DNA of 57,238 bases, taken from Pleurostoma richardsiae. Its lineage: Eukaryota > Ascomycota > Sordariomycetes > Calosphaeriales > Pleurostomataceae. The stretch is from the NCBI GenBank assembly GCA_030052745.1, contig JANBVO010000083.1:1-57238 (forward strand), given 5' to 3'. Positions 1-10,379 of the stretch are shown piece after piece. The position numbers were made by a program, and so were the translations under genes. How positions within the stretch are numbered: position 1 is the first letter of the stretch; each line of letters starts with the position of its first letter. The notes under the pieces are model-generated. The model did no database searches. It saw only the letters and a program-made list of their open reading frames with translations, and was not told the origin of the DNA.

Positions 1-953
1 GTTATTAATTCGTTATTAGTAGTGATATTAGTTATAAATACCTCTATATCTTCAAATTCGATATTATTTATATCGAAGTCGTCAATATCGATCAAGCTTG
101 TATCCGAATCTTCAGTTGTTTGGGTAGAAGTGTTAGTAAATAGCACTTCTTCGTTGTTTTCCCGAATATCCCTTGGATGAAGTGATTTTTCGTCACTTTG
201 GGAAGAGGAATTAGTTAATTCCTTTTGTTTCTGTTTCCAGCCTTTTGGGGCTTTATCTGGGAACAGAAAGAAGCAGTTCTTTGCTTCATGTGAGGTTAGT
301 TTGCAGTATTTGCAAACCCTTCCTTTTGTGATTTTGTATGGCTTTTTGCCTCTATATTTAGTATAGAAGGCGTGATTACCGTTGTCAATCGAGTTGATAT
401 TGCATTCTCGCAATTCCTGTCTTCTAGATTCATCTAAAAGGTGTGCAAATAGCGTTTCCAGCGTGTAAGCGTTAGAATTATTTCTAAGGCTTTGGGTAAC
501 GTTGGATATAAATCCGTCGTAAGTTTCAGATAAGTTATTTAATACCCAAGCAATTATTACTTGTTTGGGTAATTCTAGGCTTTTAGCCTTCAACTGGTCT
601 GACAGTTGTTTTATCTTATTTAAGAATTCTTCCATAGAAGAAAACTTAGACAAGTGGGAATCAAAGAATTCCTTACAAATAAGAAATTCCGATGTAAATC
701 CCCTTGAAGAATATAAATCTTTCAAGGAATTCCAGGCCGATTTTGCAGTATTCAGGTGTTGAATTTGCAGTAGGGGGCCATCTTCTATTAGAAGACGGAT
801 TGTTGCAAGGGCCTTTGCGTTGTTGGCCGAATTATCGGCTTCAATTGCATCGTTTAGGCCTTCTTTCGTCAGGAAGGCAGCGGTTCGAAGGGCCCAAACT
901 TCATAGTTAGAAGTGCCCTTAAGCTTCTGGATAGAAACCTTCTCGGTAGACAT
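1..953 (-). CDS. Ty1/copia-type Gag polyprotein, C-terminal part beyond window edge
   Basis: An open minus-strand frame starts at the ATG complementary to 951-953 and stays open to base 1, about 317 codons. The N-terminus (MSTEKVSIQKLKGTSNYEVW) is the typical start of copia Gag proteins: a Leu/Gly motif, then a Trp about 20 residues in. A retroviral zinc knuckle C-x2-C-x4-H-x4-C (CKYCKLTSHEAKNC) is encoded at 273-314, followed by an acidic Asp/Ser-rich tail. Gag coats the element RNA in cytoplasmic virus-like particles. Pol should lie to the left, outside the window. Unlike its neighbours the frame has no RIP-type stops, so this copy is young or escaped RIP. Copia assignment is family knowledge; openness and the knuckle are seen directly. 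Confidence 0.85.
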   Translation of the reverse strand, partial: MSTEKVSIQKLKGTSNYEVWALRTAAFLTKEGLNDAIEADNSANNAKALATIRLLIEDGPLLQIQHLNTAKSAWNSLKDLYSSRGFTSEFLICKEFFDSHLSKFSSMEEFLNKIKQLSDQLKAKSLELPKQVIIAWVLNNLSETYDGFISNVTQSLRNNSNAYTLETLFAHLLDESRRQELRECNINSIDNGNHAFYTKYRGKKPYKITKGRVCKYCKLTSHEAKNCFFLFPDKAPKGWKQKQKELTNSSSQSDEKSLHPRDIRENNEEVLFTNTSTQTTEDSDTSLIDIDDFDINNIEFEDIEVFITNITTNNELI

Positions 954-1538
954 CTTTTATAGTTATAAATTAATTTATTAGTATATTTTATTTAAAAATC
1001 GGGGTTTTGTATAGTATTATACCTTGAAAAGTAATTCCGTTTCGATTTTGAAAATCGACGCTATACCCGATTCGGAAGTTGGTGACTGATATTATTAGTA
1101 TTATATGTTAGTTATATTATATATCTTTTATAGTTAAAAAGCTCTTATATTCGATTTTTAAGAAGTGGTTAAAGTTAAGGATTGTACAAAAGTTGCAATT
1201 GCGTTCTTTGTACAATTCTGATTTGCAGTTGCTTACCAAAATTCGAATTCTTCTTCGTTATAACAACTTGTAGTACAAAACAGTAGATAAACCAGTTATC
1301 TTCTGATTATACTTATAGATCACGTGATCGGGTCACAGGGCGTCGAGAAAACGTGAAAAAGAGTGCAATTTTGCAATAAAAGGTGTTTGCAACCAGTGCA
1401 AAAACGTATTGAATAAATTGATTTTAGCGTGGAAAATAACGTAATATGATTGGTTGAAGTGAAATAAGGTTTAAAAACTTGAATGTGATTGGATAGACTT
1501 GTTAGATGTGAAAGGTATGGGCAGCCGGGCTCATAACC
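954..1538. other. AT-rich leader of the copia element and intervening DNA, no gene
   Basis: No coding frame is recognised. The part nearest the Gag start should hold the 5' LTR and primer-binding site of the minus-strand copia element. A short palindrome, ATCACGTGAT, lies near 1319. Confidence 0.5.
1106..1265 (-). repeat. Candidate 5' LTR of the copia element
   Basis: The block begins TGTTAGTTATAT and ends TTATAACA, so read on the minus strand it starts TGTTATAACG and ends in CA, as LTRs do. It sits where the 5' LTR of the Gag gene is expected, about 150 bp upstream of the Gag ATG. The partner LTR is outside the window, so the borders cannot be confirmed. Confidence 0.35.
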
Positions 1539-1858
1539 TGTTAAAGTAGGTAAGGGGTTAAATGGATTCAGATTGCGATACTCTCTAGCTATCTTTCTAA
1601 TTCTACAGTCTTTCTTCTAGATATATATAATTCTTATTGAATTTGGATTTGTAATAGTTGTAAAACCGGATATCTTACTTACCGAGATATGAAACCGGTT
1701 ATCTCTATTCCGGAACGTTTAGTTGTTTTGGAATTCAATATTTGTGGATATAGTTGTTTTAGATTACCTAGAATTCAGCTGGAGCCTATTCTAGTGTTTT
1801 AGAGTTGTTTTGACTGTTTTAGAGTTTCATTAAACCTAAAAAGGTAATATATTTTACA
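1539..1858 (+). repeat. LTR-like repeat, copy 1 (320 bp)
   Basis: Starts TGTTAAAGTAGGTAAGGGG and ends AAGGTAATATATTTTACA, so it has TG...CA termini. It is nearly identical to copy 2 (2236-2584, direct) and copy 3 (2608-2953, inverted). It carries one unit of an internal roughly 29 bp repeat (AAACCGGATATCTTACTTACC-like) that is doubled in the other two copies. No 5 bp target duplication flanks it alone. Confidence 0.8.
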
Positions 1859-1893
1859 ACAACGAATATAACAAAAATATTATATATTAAACA

Positions 1894-2241
1894 ATGGATT
1901 CTTCATTTACAACTCAATTCTTTTCTTCAGATTCTGAAGTAGAATCCATTCACGAATTAAATTCAAATACAGAAATAAATAACGAAGATAATAATAAATC
2001 ATATAAAAATTCAAAATATAACGATTCGAATTACGTTTTACCTTTAACTTCTAATATATATATATTTCAAAATGAATTATTTCAACGAAACTTATTACCT
2101 ATCGACTATACTACAGAACGACGAATATTAGTTAAATGCACTCTTTATTCATATAATAAAGTGGAAATTTTAACTAAATTTCAATCTTCAAACTTTGTTA
2201 AACACTATAAATATAAACATCCAACGATTGTATATTGTTAA
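1894..2241 (+). CDS. Small ORF with a degenerate BED-type zinc finger, between two LTR-like repeats
   Basis: A 115-codon ORF starts 36 bp after repeat copy 1 and ends just inside repeat copy 2. The first half is Ser/Asn/Asp-rich. The C-terminal third has the layout of a BED finger: a Cys, a Tyr where the second Cys of C-x2-C is expected, then SSNFVKHYKYKH giving an H-x4-H pair. A single G-to-A change (TGT to TAT) would explain the lost Cys. BED fingers are typical of hAT-family transposases, which bind DNA through them. The frame ends where the repeat begins, so it is probably the 5' end of a transposase gene cut off by the repeat. An alternative is cargo of a small non-autonomous LTR element. 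Low-complexity AT-rich coding makes this moderate. Confidence 0.45.
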   Translation: MDSSFTTQFFSSDSEVESIHELNSNTEINNEDNNKSYKNSKYNDSNYVLPLTSNIYIFQNELFQRNLLPIDYTTERRILVKCTLYSYNKVEILTKFQSSNFVKHYKYKHPTIVYC

Positions 2242-2584
2242 AGTAGGTAAGGGGTTAAATGGATTCAGATTGCGATACACTCTAACTATCTTTCTAATTC
2301 TACAGTCTTTCTTCTAGATATATATAATTCTTATTGAATTTAGATTTGTAATAGTTATAAAACCGGATATCTTATTTACTGAGATATAAAACCGGATATC
2401 TTACTTACCGAAATATAAAACCGGTTATCTCTATTCCAGAACGTTTAGTTGTTTTAGAATTCAATATTTATAGATATAGTTGTTTTAAATTACCTAAAGT
2501 TCAGCTGGAGCCTATTCTAGTGTTTTAGAGTTGTTTTGACTGTTTTAGAGTTTTATTAAACCTAAAAAGGTAATATATTTTACA
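2236..2584 (+). repeat. LTR-like repeat, copy 2 (349 bp)
   Basis: Same termini as copy 1 (TGTTAAAG...TTTTACA) and same orientation. It is longer because the internal unit around GATATCTTA is present twice. It overlaps the end of the BED-finger ORF and is separated by 23 bp from inverted copy 3. Confidence 0.8.
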
Positions 2585-2607
2585 ACTGTAATAAGCTTAC
2601 GGAGGGA

Positions 2608-2953
2608 TATAAAATATATTACCTTTTTAAGTTTAATAAAACTCTAAAACAGTCAAAACAACTCTAAAACACTAGAATAAGCTCCAGCTAAATTCTAAGT
2701 AATCTAAAACAACTATATCCACAAATATTAAATTCCAAAACAACTAAACGTTCCGGAATAGAGATAACCGGTTTTATATTTCGGTAAGTAAGATATCCGG
2801 TTTCATATTTCGGTAAATAAGATATCCGGTTTTACAACTATTACAAATCCAAATTCAATAAGAATTATATATATCTAGAAGAAAAACTGTAGAATAGAGA
2901 TAGTTAGAGAGTATCGTAATTTGAATCCATTTAACCCCTTACCTACTTTAACA
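2608..2953 (-). repeat. LTR-like repeat, copy 3 (inverted, 346 bp)
   Basis: Reverse complement of copies 1 and 2: it ends ...CTACTTTAACA on the plus strand and starts TATAAAATATATTACC. The terminal CA of the repeat reads TA here, consistent with a RIP transition. With copy 2 it makes a head-to-head palindrome with about 346 bp arms and a 23 bp loop. Confidence 0.8.
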
Positions 2954-5900
2954 AAAATATTATTTTAACGTTTAGTAAATACGTTCCGTTTATTCGTTAG
3001 TTTACGAGTAATAAGTAATAAATATTTAGCTTTTTATTTTTCTTACTTTAATATATTTCTTTTAAAATTCGTTTATAAAAAAGTAATTTTTATCGTTTAT
3101 AATGTTTTTAAGGGTTTTAAATTAAACTTTTACGTATTTATAGAGTAATTTAATTATTCTAATTACGTTTAATGATTTTTAAGTTAATATAAATATCGCG
3201 AACTTAGTATAACGGTTTACTATTACGAAAATCGTATTATACTATATTTCGTTTCTAGTTATATTACTTAAAAAGCCGGTAATAAAATCGAAGTTAATTT
3301 CTTAGAAGAAATACTTTAATATAAATAAAAATTAAAACTTTCTATACGGTTTATATTTTAGTTTTTTAATCTTTTAATAAGTTTAATAAAAGGTGATATA
3401 TTTATAAACGTTTACCGTAAAGTTCTTCTAATAAAACTTACGAGTAATAAACTTAATAATTTTATTAAAGTTTATATATTTTACCTTCGGATAATCGTAG
3501 TATAATCGTAGAATTTCTTACTGTAAGTTCTTTTAGACTGGAATAATTAAATGATTTTTAAACTAAAAGACGTTTTTTTTATTTATTATATATTCGTTTT
3601 TTATTTCGGTTCGTTCTTGAACGTTTATTTTTAACTTAATAATTTATAAATTTCAGTTCTATAATCTTTTAATCGTATTATATAGTTTCGTACTTAATTC
3701 GGATACTTATACCGTTTCGCTTTATATTAATTTATTTACTACGTAACGTAAAAGTACTTTAAACGTTTTAGTTTTAAACAGTTTCTACGTATCGTTTAAA
3801 ACGACCGTTCGTTAAGTATTCGCTAAAGGGCTTTCTAATCCGGTAATTTTAGAAATTACCCTTCTTTAAAACTAAGTAATTACTATAATTATTCTTCGTA
3901 TAATTTTATGTAAGTTTTTAAAAGGTAAACTATTCTTAACGTTTCTAAGCGTTAAAACGCGTTTTATTTTTAAGTTAAAAGATATTTACTTACGTTTAAT
4001 TAGCGGTTATAGTTTATTTTAAGTATTAAGTTTAGTTATAAGTTTAAGAAACTAATTTTTTTTTAACTTTACGGTTTAGTTTTTAGAATTTTCGTCTAGT
4101 TTTTTTGTCGATTATTAAAGTTTAGTAATTCTAGAATTAATTTCTTATTACTTTAATAGTTTTTCATCGAGTTATAGTTTCGTTTTTAACGAAAGTAAGA
4201 TATTTTTATATAAGATTTCTTTTTTTATATAATCTAACCTTTTAAATAAACCGTCAATTATATTTATTTTATTAAATCGGTATATTAAGTCGAAATTAAA
4301 CGCTAATAGCCGGTATATTTATTTTATAAAACGTCCTCGGAAATCTTTCATTAAAAAGCCAAAAACACTTTTAAAAGTTTAATAGTCTATAAAGATTATA
4401 AACTAATTAGTTACGTTTTTTAAATAATATTTCTAATATTCGAAACTTTCTATAATAGTTAATAATTTTTATTAATTAATATATTAACGTATTTCCGTTT
4501 TAATAAACTTTTACGAATAATAAGCGATAAATTACCGTACGTTATTTATTTATTAAGATAAGATTTCGGAAATCGTTCTGTCTAAGGTATTAGTTTTAAC
4601 GATCGTTTTCTTAAAAAGGTCTTAATACCGTAAGACCGTAACCGTTATAAAAGCCTTTTTAAAGTTTTAAAAAACTTTATTTATTTTAACTAATTATTTA
4701 AATATTAGGTTATTAGTTCGTATCTTTAATAAGTTTATTAAGGAGGTTACAATTTTAAAGTACTCGGAAATAAATCGCCGGTAGAAATTAATAAAACTCA
4801 AGAATATTTAAATATTTCGTACGTTTTTTAACGTAAGTTATTTTTAAATAATTATTATTTTCTTAAAGTCTATTTCGACCTTTTTTATTAATATAGTGAA
4901 CTTAAAGAATTTTATATAATCTTTAAAAAATTCGTATTTAAATTACTTAATATATAAACTAGTCTTTTATAACCGTTCGAATATTTTTAGAAGATATTTC
5001 TCGTGTTTTTCGTAAGTATTAATGAAGATTATAATATCGTCGAGATAAATAATATAAGTTACGTTTAATAAACTAATTAAAGCTTTATATATATAAACTT
5101 AAAACGTAGTAAGAACGTTCGTTAATCCGAATAATATTATAATATATTCAAATAACCCATATTTCGTCTAAAAAACGGTTTTTTAACGGTCGTTTTTTTT
5201 AATTTATATTTAGTAATAGGTTTTTTTAAAGTTAATTTTAAAGTAATATTTCGATTTTTATAAACGGTCTAATAATTCTCTAATTAATAATAAAGAATAT
5301 CGATTTTTAATCGTTACTAAGTTAAAGTTCCGGTAATTTATATATAACTAGAAACTACTATTTTTTTTTAAAAATAAATAAAATCGGAAAGCTAATTAGA
5401 TTAATATTATATTAATTTTTTTCTATTACTAGGTTTTCTTTTAAATATTTAACTAGTTTTTCGATTTATAATCAAAACGTTAAATAAATTAATTTAAAAA
5501 ATAGTTATTTTCTTTTAAATAAATCAATAACGTATTTTATTTTTTCGATTATAAATATTTATTTAGTTAATTTTACGTCGAAAACGTTAATATATTTTTA
5601 AAAGTATTTCGGTAAGTTTTTAAACGAAACGTTAGCTGTATTTTCTTTATCGTCGATAAATAAAATTAAACCTTTTTAAAAAGTTAGTTTTATTCGAATT
5701 AAATTAACGATATACGTAAATTAACCGTCGATTATTCGATAAACTTATATTTTAAGGTTTTTCGTTTTAAAAAAGCCGAAACTTTAATCTTTACAAATAA
5801 TATCGATAATAATACTTTTAAAATTTAAATTTTTATAGAAAAAAAAGAACTTCAGCGATAATTCGAGTTTATTAATAACGTAGAAGATTTATTCTATAGT

Positions 5901-7191
5901 TTTAAATTAACTATAAACGTTTTTTATTTTTATTATTATTAAATAAGCTCTATAATATTTAATTACTTAATTATTAACGTTTAAAAAAAATAAAAAAGAA
6001 TAGAAAATCCGTTTTAAACTTTTTTTCTTAACGGTTTTCTTATTAATCATATTAACCGATATTTCCGTATTTATATTTACGTTTATTAATATAACCGTCT
6101 TATTATTTAAAAAAAACTCGGTTATTATTTAATAAAACGTCGTTAAGTTTATCGTTTTTTTTATTTCTATAGTTAGAAATTTAAAAGTATTTATTTCCGA
6201 TTTCTAGTTTTTTTTACTACCGTTACGTTTTTTTCGTTTAAGTCGTTTAATTCGGCGATTTTTCGTTTTATTCTTATTATTATATTCTATATATAAACTT
6301 ATCGTTAATTAAAGTAATTACTAACGTAGTAATTAAGTTATTAGTAATTATAGTAAGTATTTAATAACTTTAATTTTTCTTTTAAAAACTTTAGTTTTTA
6401 AAAAGTTTTTATTTTATTTTACCCGTTAGTTTTTTAATTATCTTACTTTTACTTATATTATAATTTATTACTTTAGAATTTCTTATTTTTCTTATATTAA
6501 TTTAATACGTTTCGAAACCGATAACTCGAATCGTTTTTTCGGTCGTTAGAAGGCGTTTTATTATTAAAGGCGTTTTCGTAGGTTCGTTTCTTACGAAGAT
6601 TCCGTTTCTAAAAAATCCTTTACTAATTATAAGCTTCAGTAGTTACGTATTAAACGTTTTAGAAAAAAGTACCGGTTATTATAAAGGCGTTTCGGACTTC
6701 GAAATATAACCTTTATTAATAAATTTACGTGAGTTTATCGTTATTTATTAAATTATAATTTAGTTTACGATATAAAAAATTTTAAATTTACTAGTAGTTT
6801 ATTAAAGTTTAATTATATTTTTAACGGAAAGTATATAATTTTTCGAAGATTTCGTATTTATATATAATAAAGTTTAAATATTTTTTATAGACGAATTTAA
6901 AGAAAAAAATTTAGTCGATTATTTTCGACGGTTATTAAGATTTTAAATATAACTTTTATTACCTTTATTTCGATTAAAACTTTAAAAATATCTTAAAAAC
7001 GACTTAATAAATCTTAATTTTATTTAAAGCTATAAATCAGAACTTATTATTTTCGTTGATAATTTAAAGTTAATTTTCGATCTTTACCGTAATAACTTCT
7101 TATTTTAACTTCTTATAATTATAAAGGAAAAGTCGTTTTTCTATATAAATTAAAGTAAAAGTAAACGCTTATTAGATTTAAGTTTAAACGA
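2954..7191 (-). pseudogene. Heavily RIPed Ty3/gypsy retrotransposon interior (gag-pol remnant)
   Basis: About 4.2 kb of very AT-rich DNA, almost free of CpA and TpG and with many TpA. The minus strand retains reverse-transcriptase traces: 5036-5047 encodes YLDD within a context readable as TYIIYLDDIIIF, the catalytic box of Ty3/gypsy RT. Stops (TAA/TAG) interrupt every frame, so no protein can be made. RT near 5.0 kb puts integrase to the left and gag/protease to the right, towards the LTR at 7192. The expected 3' LTR at the left end was not recognised; the block abuts repeat copy 3. Element class rests on the RT box; the rest is inference. Confidence 0.7.
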
Positions 7192-7376
7192 TAGTTTAAA
7201 TAATTATTATATTAATTATTTCTTAACTATATATTTAACTTTAAATTAGTAGTTAGTTAATCGTTTCCGTCGCTACGTCTTAATTATTTAAAGTATTTTT
7301 TTTAACCTATTCTTCTAGTAATTCCAACCGTAAAAAACCCCTTTTAAAAGCCTTAAATTCCTATTAAGGTATAAAC

Positions 7377-7381
7377 GAACC
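7377..7381. other. Target-site duplication GAACC, left copy
   Basis: GAACC immediately precedes the left 246 bp LTR and recurs immediately after the right LTR at 17922-17926. A perfect 5 bp duplication is the hallmark of LTR-retrotransposon integration. Confidence 0.9.
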
Positions 7382-7627
7382 TGCTACAATAAGTTGGTTC
7401 TTATTGCTTAGGTTAGCACGCAGGCAGTTAAGATTGACTGCGTGGGAGTCTGTATAGACTAAGGTATGACGTTTAAGTTAGGATATTAGGTAATATAGTG
7501 GTAAGAGTTTGATTTTTTATCTGGGATATTTGTCTGCTAGGCCTGCCTTATATAAGGCTAGGCCTAGCGCTTTACGTGCTAGATAGGTCTAGGTGCTCTT
7601 TAGAGGAGTACTTAGAGTATTGTAACA
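7382..7627 (-). repeat. Left LTR (3' LTR) of the 10.5 kb gypsy element
   Basis: 246 bp, TGCTACAATAAG...GTATTGTAACA. Compared with the right copy it differs almost only by T where the right copy has C, i.e. plus-strand C-to-T changes. Confidence 0.9.
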
Positions 7628-7723
7628 TGTTCCTATTTGAATGAAAAGAAAAATAACGTCCTAATTGTTTAATTTAACGAAATCCCTGCCTTGTTTATCT
7701 TACATTATATTTCTTTCTTCCTA

Positions 7724-10100
7724 TTAGTTCTGTAGTTCCTTACTAGGGCTTATTAATTAATAATCGGGTTTAGCTCTTTTCTTTTTGCTTCCGTACTTAT
7801 TAAGGCTATTCCCCGGAGGGCTACGTTTTGTTATTAAAGCGGGAGTATTAGGAGCTAGTGTCGTGGAGTTAATACTTCCTACCGATGGTTTTGGCTTTGG
7901 CTTAGGTGCTTATTTAATTATAAGGGTGATTTCGTTAACGTTTCTTCGAAGGGTATAGATTTCAGCTTTTATTTTGTTAAGGTATATTGTTATTCCGTTA
8001 ATACTTTCGATTATATCGTGTATTTTATTTATAGTTTTAGTTTATATTTATAGATTTTATACGTTATTATCGTAAGTAAAGTCAAACTTCGTAACTTTTT
8101 TATTAAGGTAGACGACGTTCTCGTTAACTGTTTTAACTTCGTTATTAAGTCTTACTAGGTACTTCTTTGAGAAACCCTTTTAGTCGTTAAAATCTTTTTC
8201 GAGGTGCTTAACTTTGTTTTCCGTATTCTTAGCTTTTTTCTCGGTAGAAGTTACTTTATTTTATAACGCTTTAATTGTTTTTATTATGTTAGCGATTACA
8301 TACTTTATTACTATATTATAGTCGGTATTCGGTTATATTATTATTACGCTAAGAGTAACTTAGATCGGAATAACTTAGGCAAGATTTAAGCGTCCTAGTT
8401 TAGTTAATGTTCCGCCAATCTTCTCGTTAAGGCCGTATCTTACATTATAATACCGGAGTACGAGAACCGTCGCCTTAGTAAAGAAGTATTAATCGTAGAC
8501 TTTATTCTCTTAGTAAGTAGCTATAGTTTTAGCGAGGCTATTTTTAATATAGCGAACTATATTATTTTAGGCATACGTCTTATCCGGAACATGCCCTTTA
8601 TAAAAGAAATCGATCTCGCTAAAAACGCAATTAAATAGGACGGTATTATCATTAATTTTAATATATATCTCTTTTATAGTATTTTCTTTATCGTAGGATT
8701 TTTTTTTGCCGTCGGTTTTTCTCTCTGGCTTAGCTTTTAGGCCGTGTAGTTTAGACTTATTAACGTTTTTATTACTGGTCGTAAGACGGTTTGATTTTAG
8801 GTTGCGTTTATCTGCCCCGTCGTTTCCGTTGATACTGTCTTCGTTTTCGTTATCGTTTTTATTTTTTTCCTCGTCTTTATTATCGTCTTTATCGTTATTT
8901 TTAACGTCGTCGTTACTAGCGTTAACGCTTCGAAATTATAGTATATTATTAATTTCGTAGATATCGATTTCTTTGAATAGTCGTATAAAGTTATTTGGGA
9001 CGCTATTAGTTTCGGCGGTGAGGTGTTTTTCTATAACGGCTTGGATTACCGTTACGTCGTTGGCTAGGAATCCGATCTCTAGTTTCTTTAGCGCGGCGTT
9101 GTTAACTAATTCGTTAGTAAAGTTGGGTTTCTACTCGCGTTGGAAGGTAAGAAATCCCTAGGTCCATTTCGCTTTCAGGATTTAGGAAAGAGTATTGTCG
9201 TATAGACTCGTATTATACTATTCGGGAACCTTAACGATTAATTAGTTATGTTTAAGGACGTAAGTTATGATCTTTTCGTTTTTCTTTTGTTTGTTTTGTA
9301 AGGAAATAGGCTAGATAAAATCTTCGTTCTTTTCGGTAAAAATGTCGAGTTAGTCGCCGATTATAACGTAGTTTTTATTTACTACTATATAAGTAGTAAT
9401 AGTATTAAAATTTATTATTATTATTATTTTTCGTAAGGTAGTATATTTAAAATTAACGATAACGTTATTAATTTTATATTTACCGTTCCTAATTTATAAA
9501 TAATTAAAGATAACTTATAAGTTCATATACGGCTTATATCGGAAGTTAGTGTTAAACTCTTTATTTACGGTTTAATAAAATAAAATTAGGTTATTTACTT
9601 TTTCGTTACGTTACTCGGTTTTATTAGTATTTATAGTATATAGTAAGGTATTTTCGGGGGTAATAGTAAAAATCGGTTCGTTAGGTTTATTAACTAATTA
9701 CTCTTTTTAAATTTCTTTTAGTTTCTCTTTAACGAAAGTAGTTATAACGATCTCCGTAGTTTTTCTAGTTTTTATCCGCTTATTAATTTCGTTTAGTAGC
9801 TCCGTTACTATTATTTACTTCTCGTAACCTTTAACGGTATCGATTTCTTCTCGTAAGTTTTTAAGTTTTCCTATATTATTTTCGGGTTTTTCGATTAGTC
9901 TACCGTATTCTTCGTTTAATTTATTTAGTTCGGCGTGTATTTTCTCGAGGTAATAATGTAAGTTCTCGGGATTTCGAGGATTAATAGGAATTTATAGAAG
10001 GTTTTTTATATATAAGTTCTAATTTATATATTACGTCGAATTTTATTATACTTAATAGGCACGACGGCAAAGTTAACGGACGTATCGTTAGGGAGGTTTT
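7724..10100 (-). pseudogene. Additional ORF downstream of pol, coiled-coil protein, stops from RIP
   Basis: The minus strand carries one apparently continuous frame of roughly 770 codons, broken only by TAA/TAG that fit former CAA/CAG. The ancestral product reads as follows. First comes a Leu/Glu/Lys-rich coiled coil (LHYYLEKIHAELNKLNEEYG and on, about 9.65-10.0 kb). Next are a mixed region, an Asn/Asp/Glu-rich acidic run then a Lys-rich run (about 8.7-8.93 kb), and a second heptad-rich stretch (about 8.0-8.3 kb). A Pro/Lys segment (APKPKPKP) and a basic patch KKKRAKP end it, with the terminal stop at 7724-7726. It occupies the env/ORF3 position but no clear transmembrane helix is seen. I do not recognise a family. 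Extra ORFs of unknown origin occur in some fungal gypsy elements. The start is uncertain. Confidence 0.6.
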
Positions 10101-10379
10101 TCACGTCCTTAGGTATAATACTTATCGAGTACGTTATTAAGTTTAACGGACGTATCGTTACCGTTTAGAAAACATTAAGTTTTTCAGGAAAGGTAGTTTT
10201 AGTTAGGTTGTTAAAGAGAAGAATTTGTAAAGGTATTAGGATTTTAAAATAAAGAAATTATCGGGTTAATTTGTTTTTTTAAGTAGGTATTAGATATTAG
10301 ATAAAAAATAAAGAGTCTTACGATTTTAGTTTAATAAATAAAGGATTATTTACGAAGAACGTTTTATTTGTTTTTCGTT

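Noticed and set aside
8706-9161. Plus-strand frames of 84 and 62 codons inside the inner gypsy element
   Set aside because: They are antisense to the extra coiled-coil ORF; the Ser/Leu-rich sequence is the reverse reading of its Asp/Lys-rich segment.
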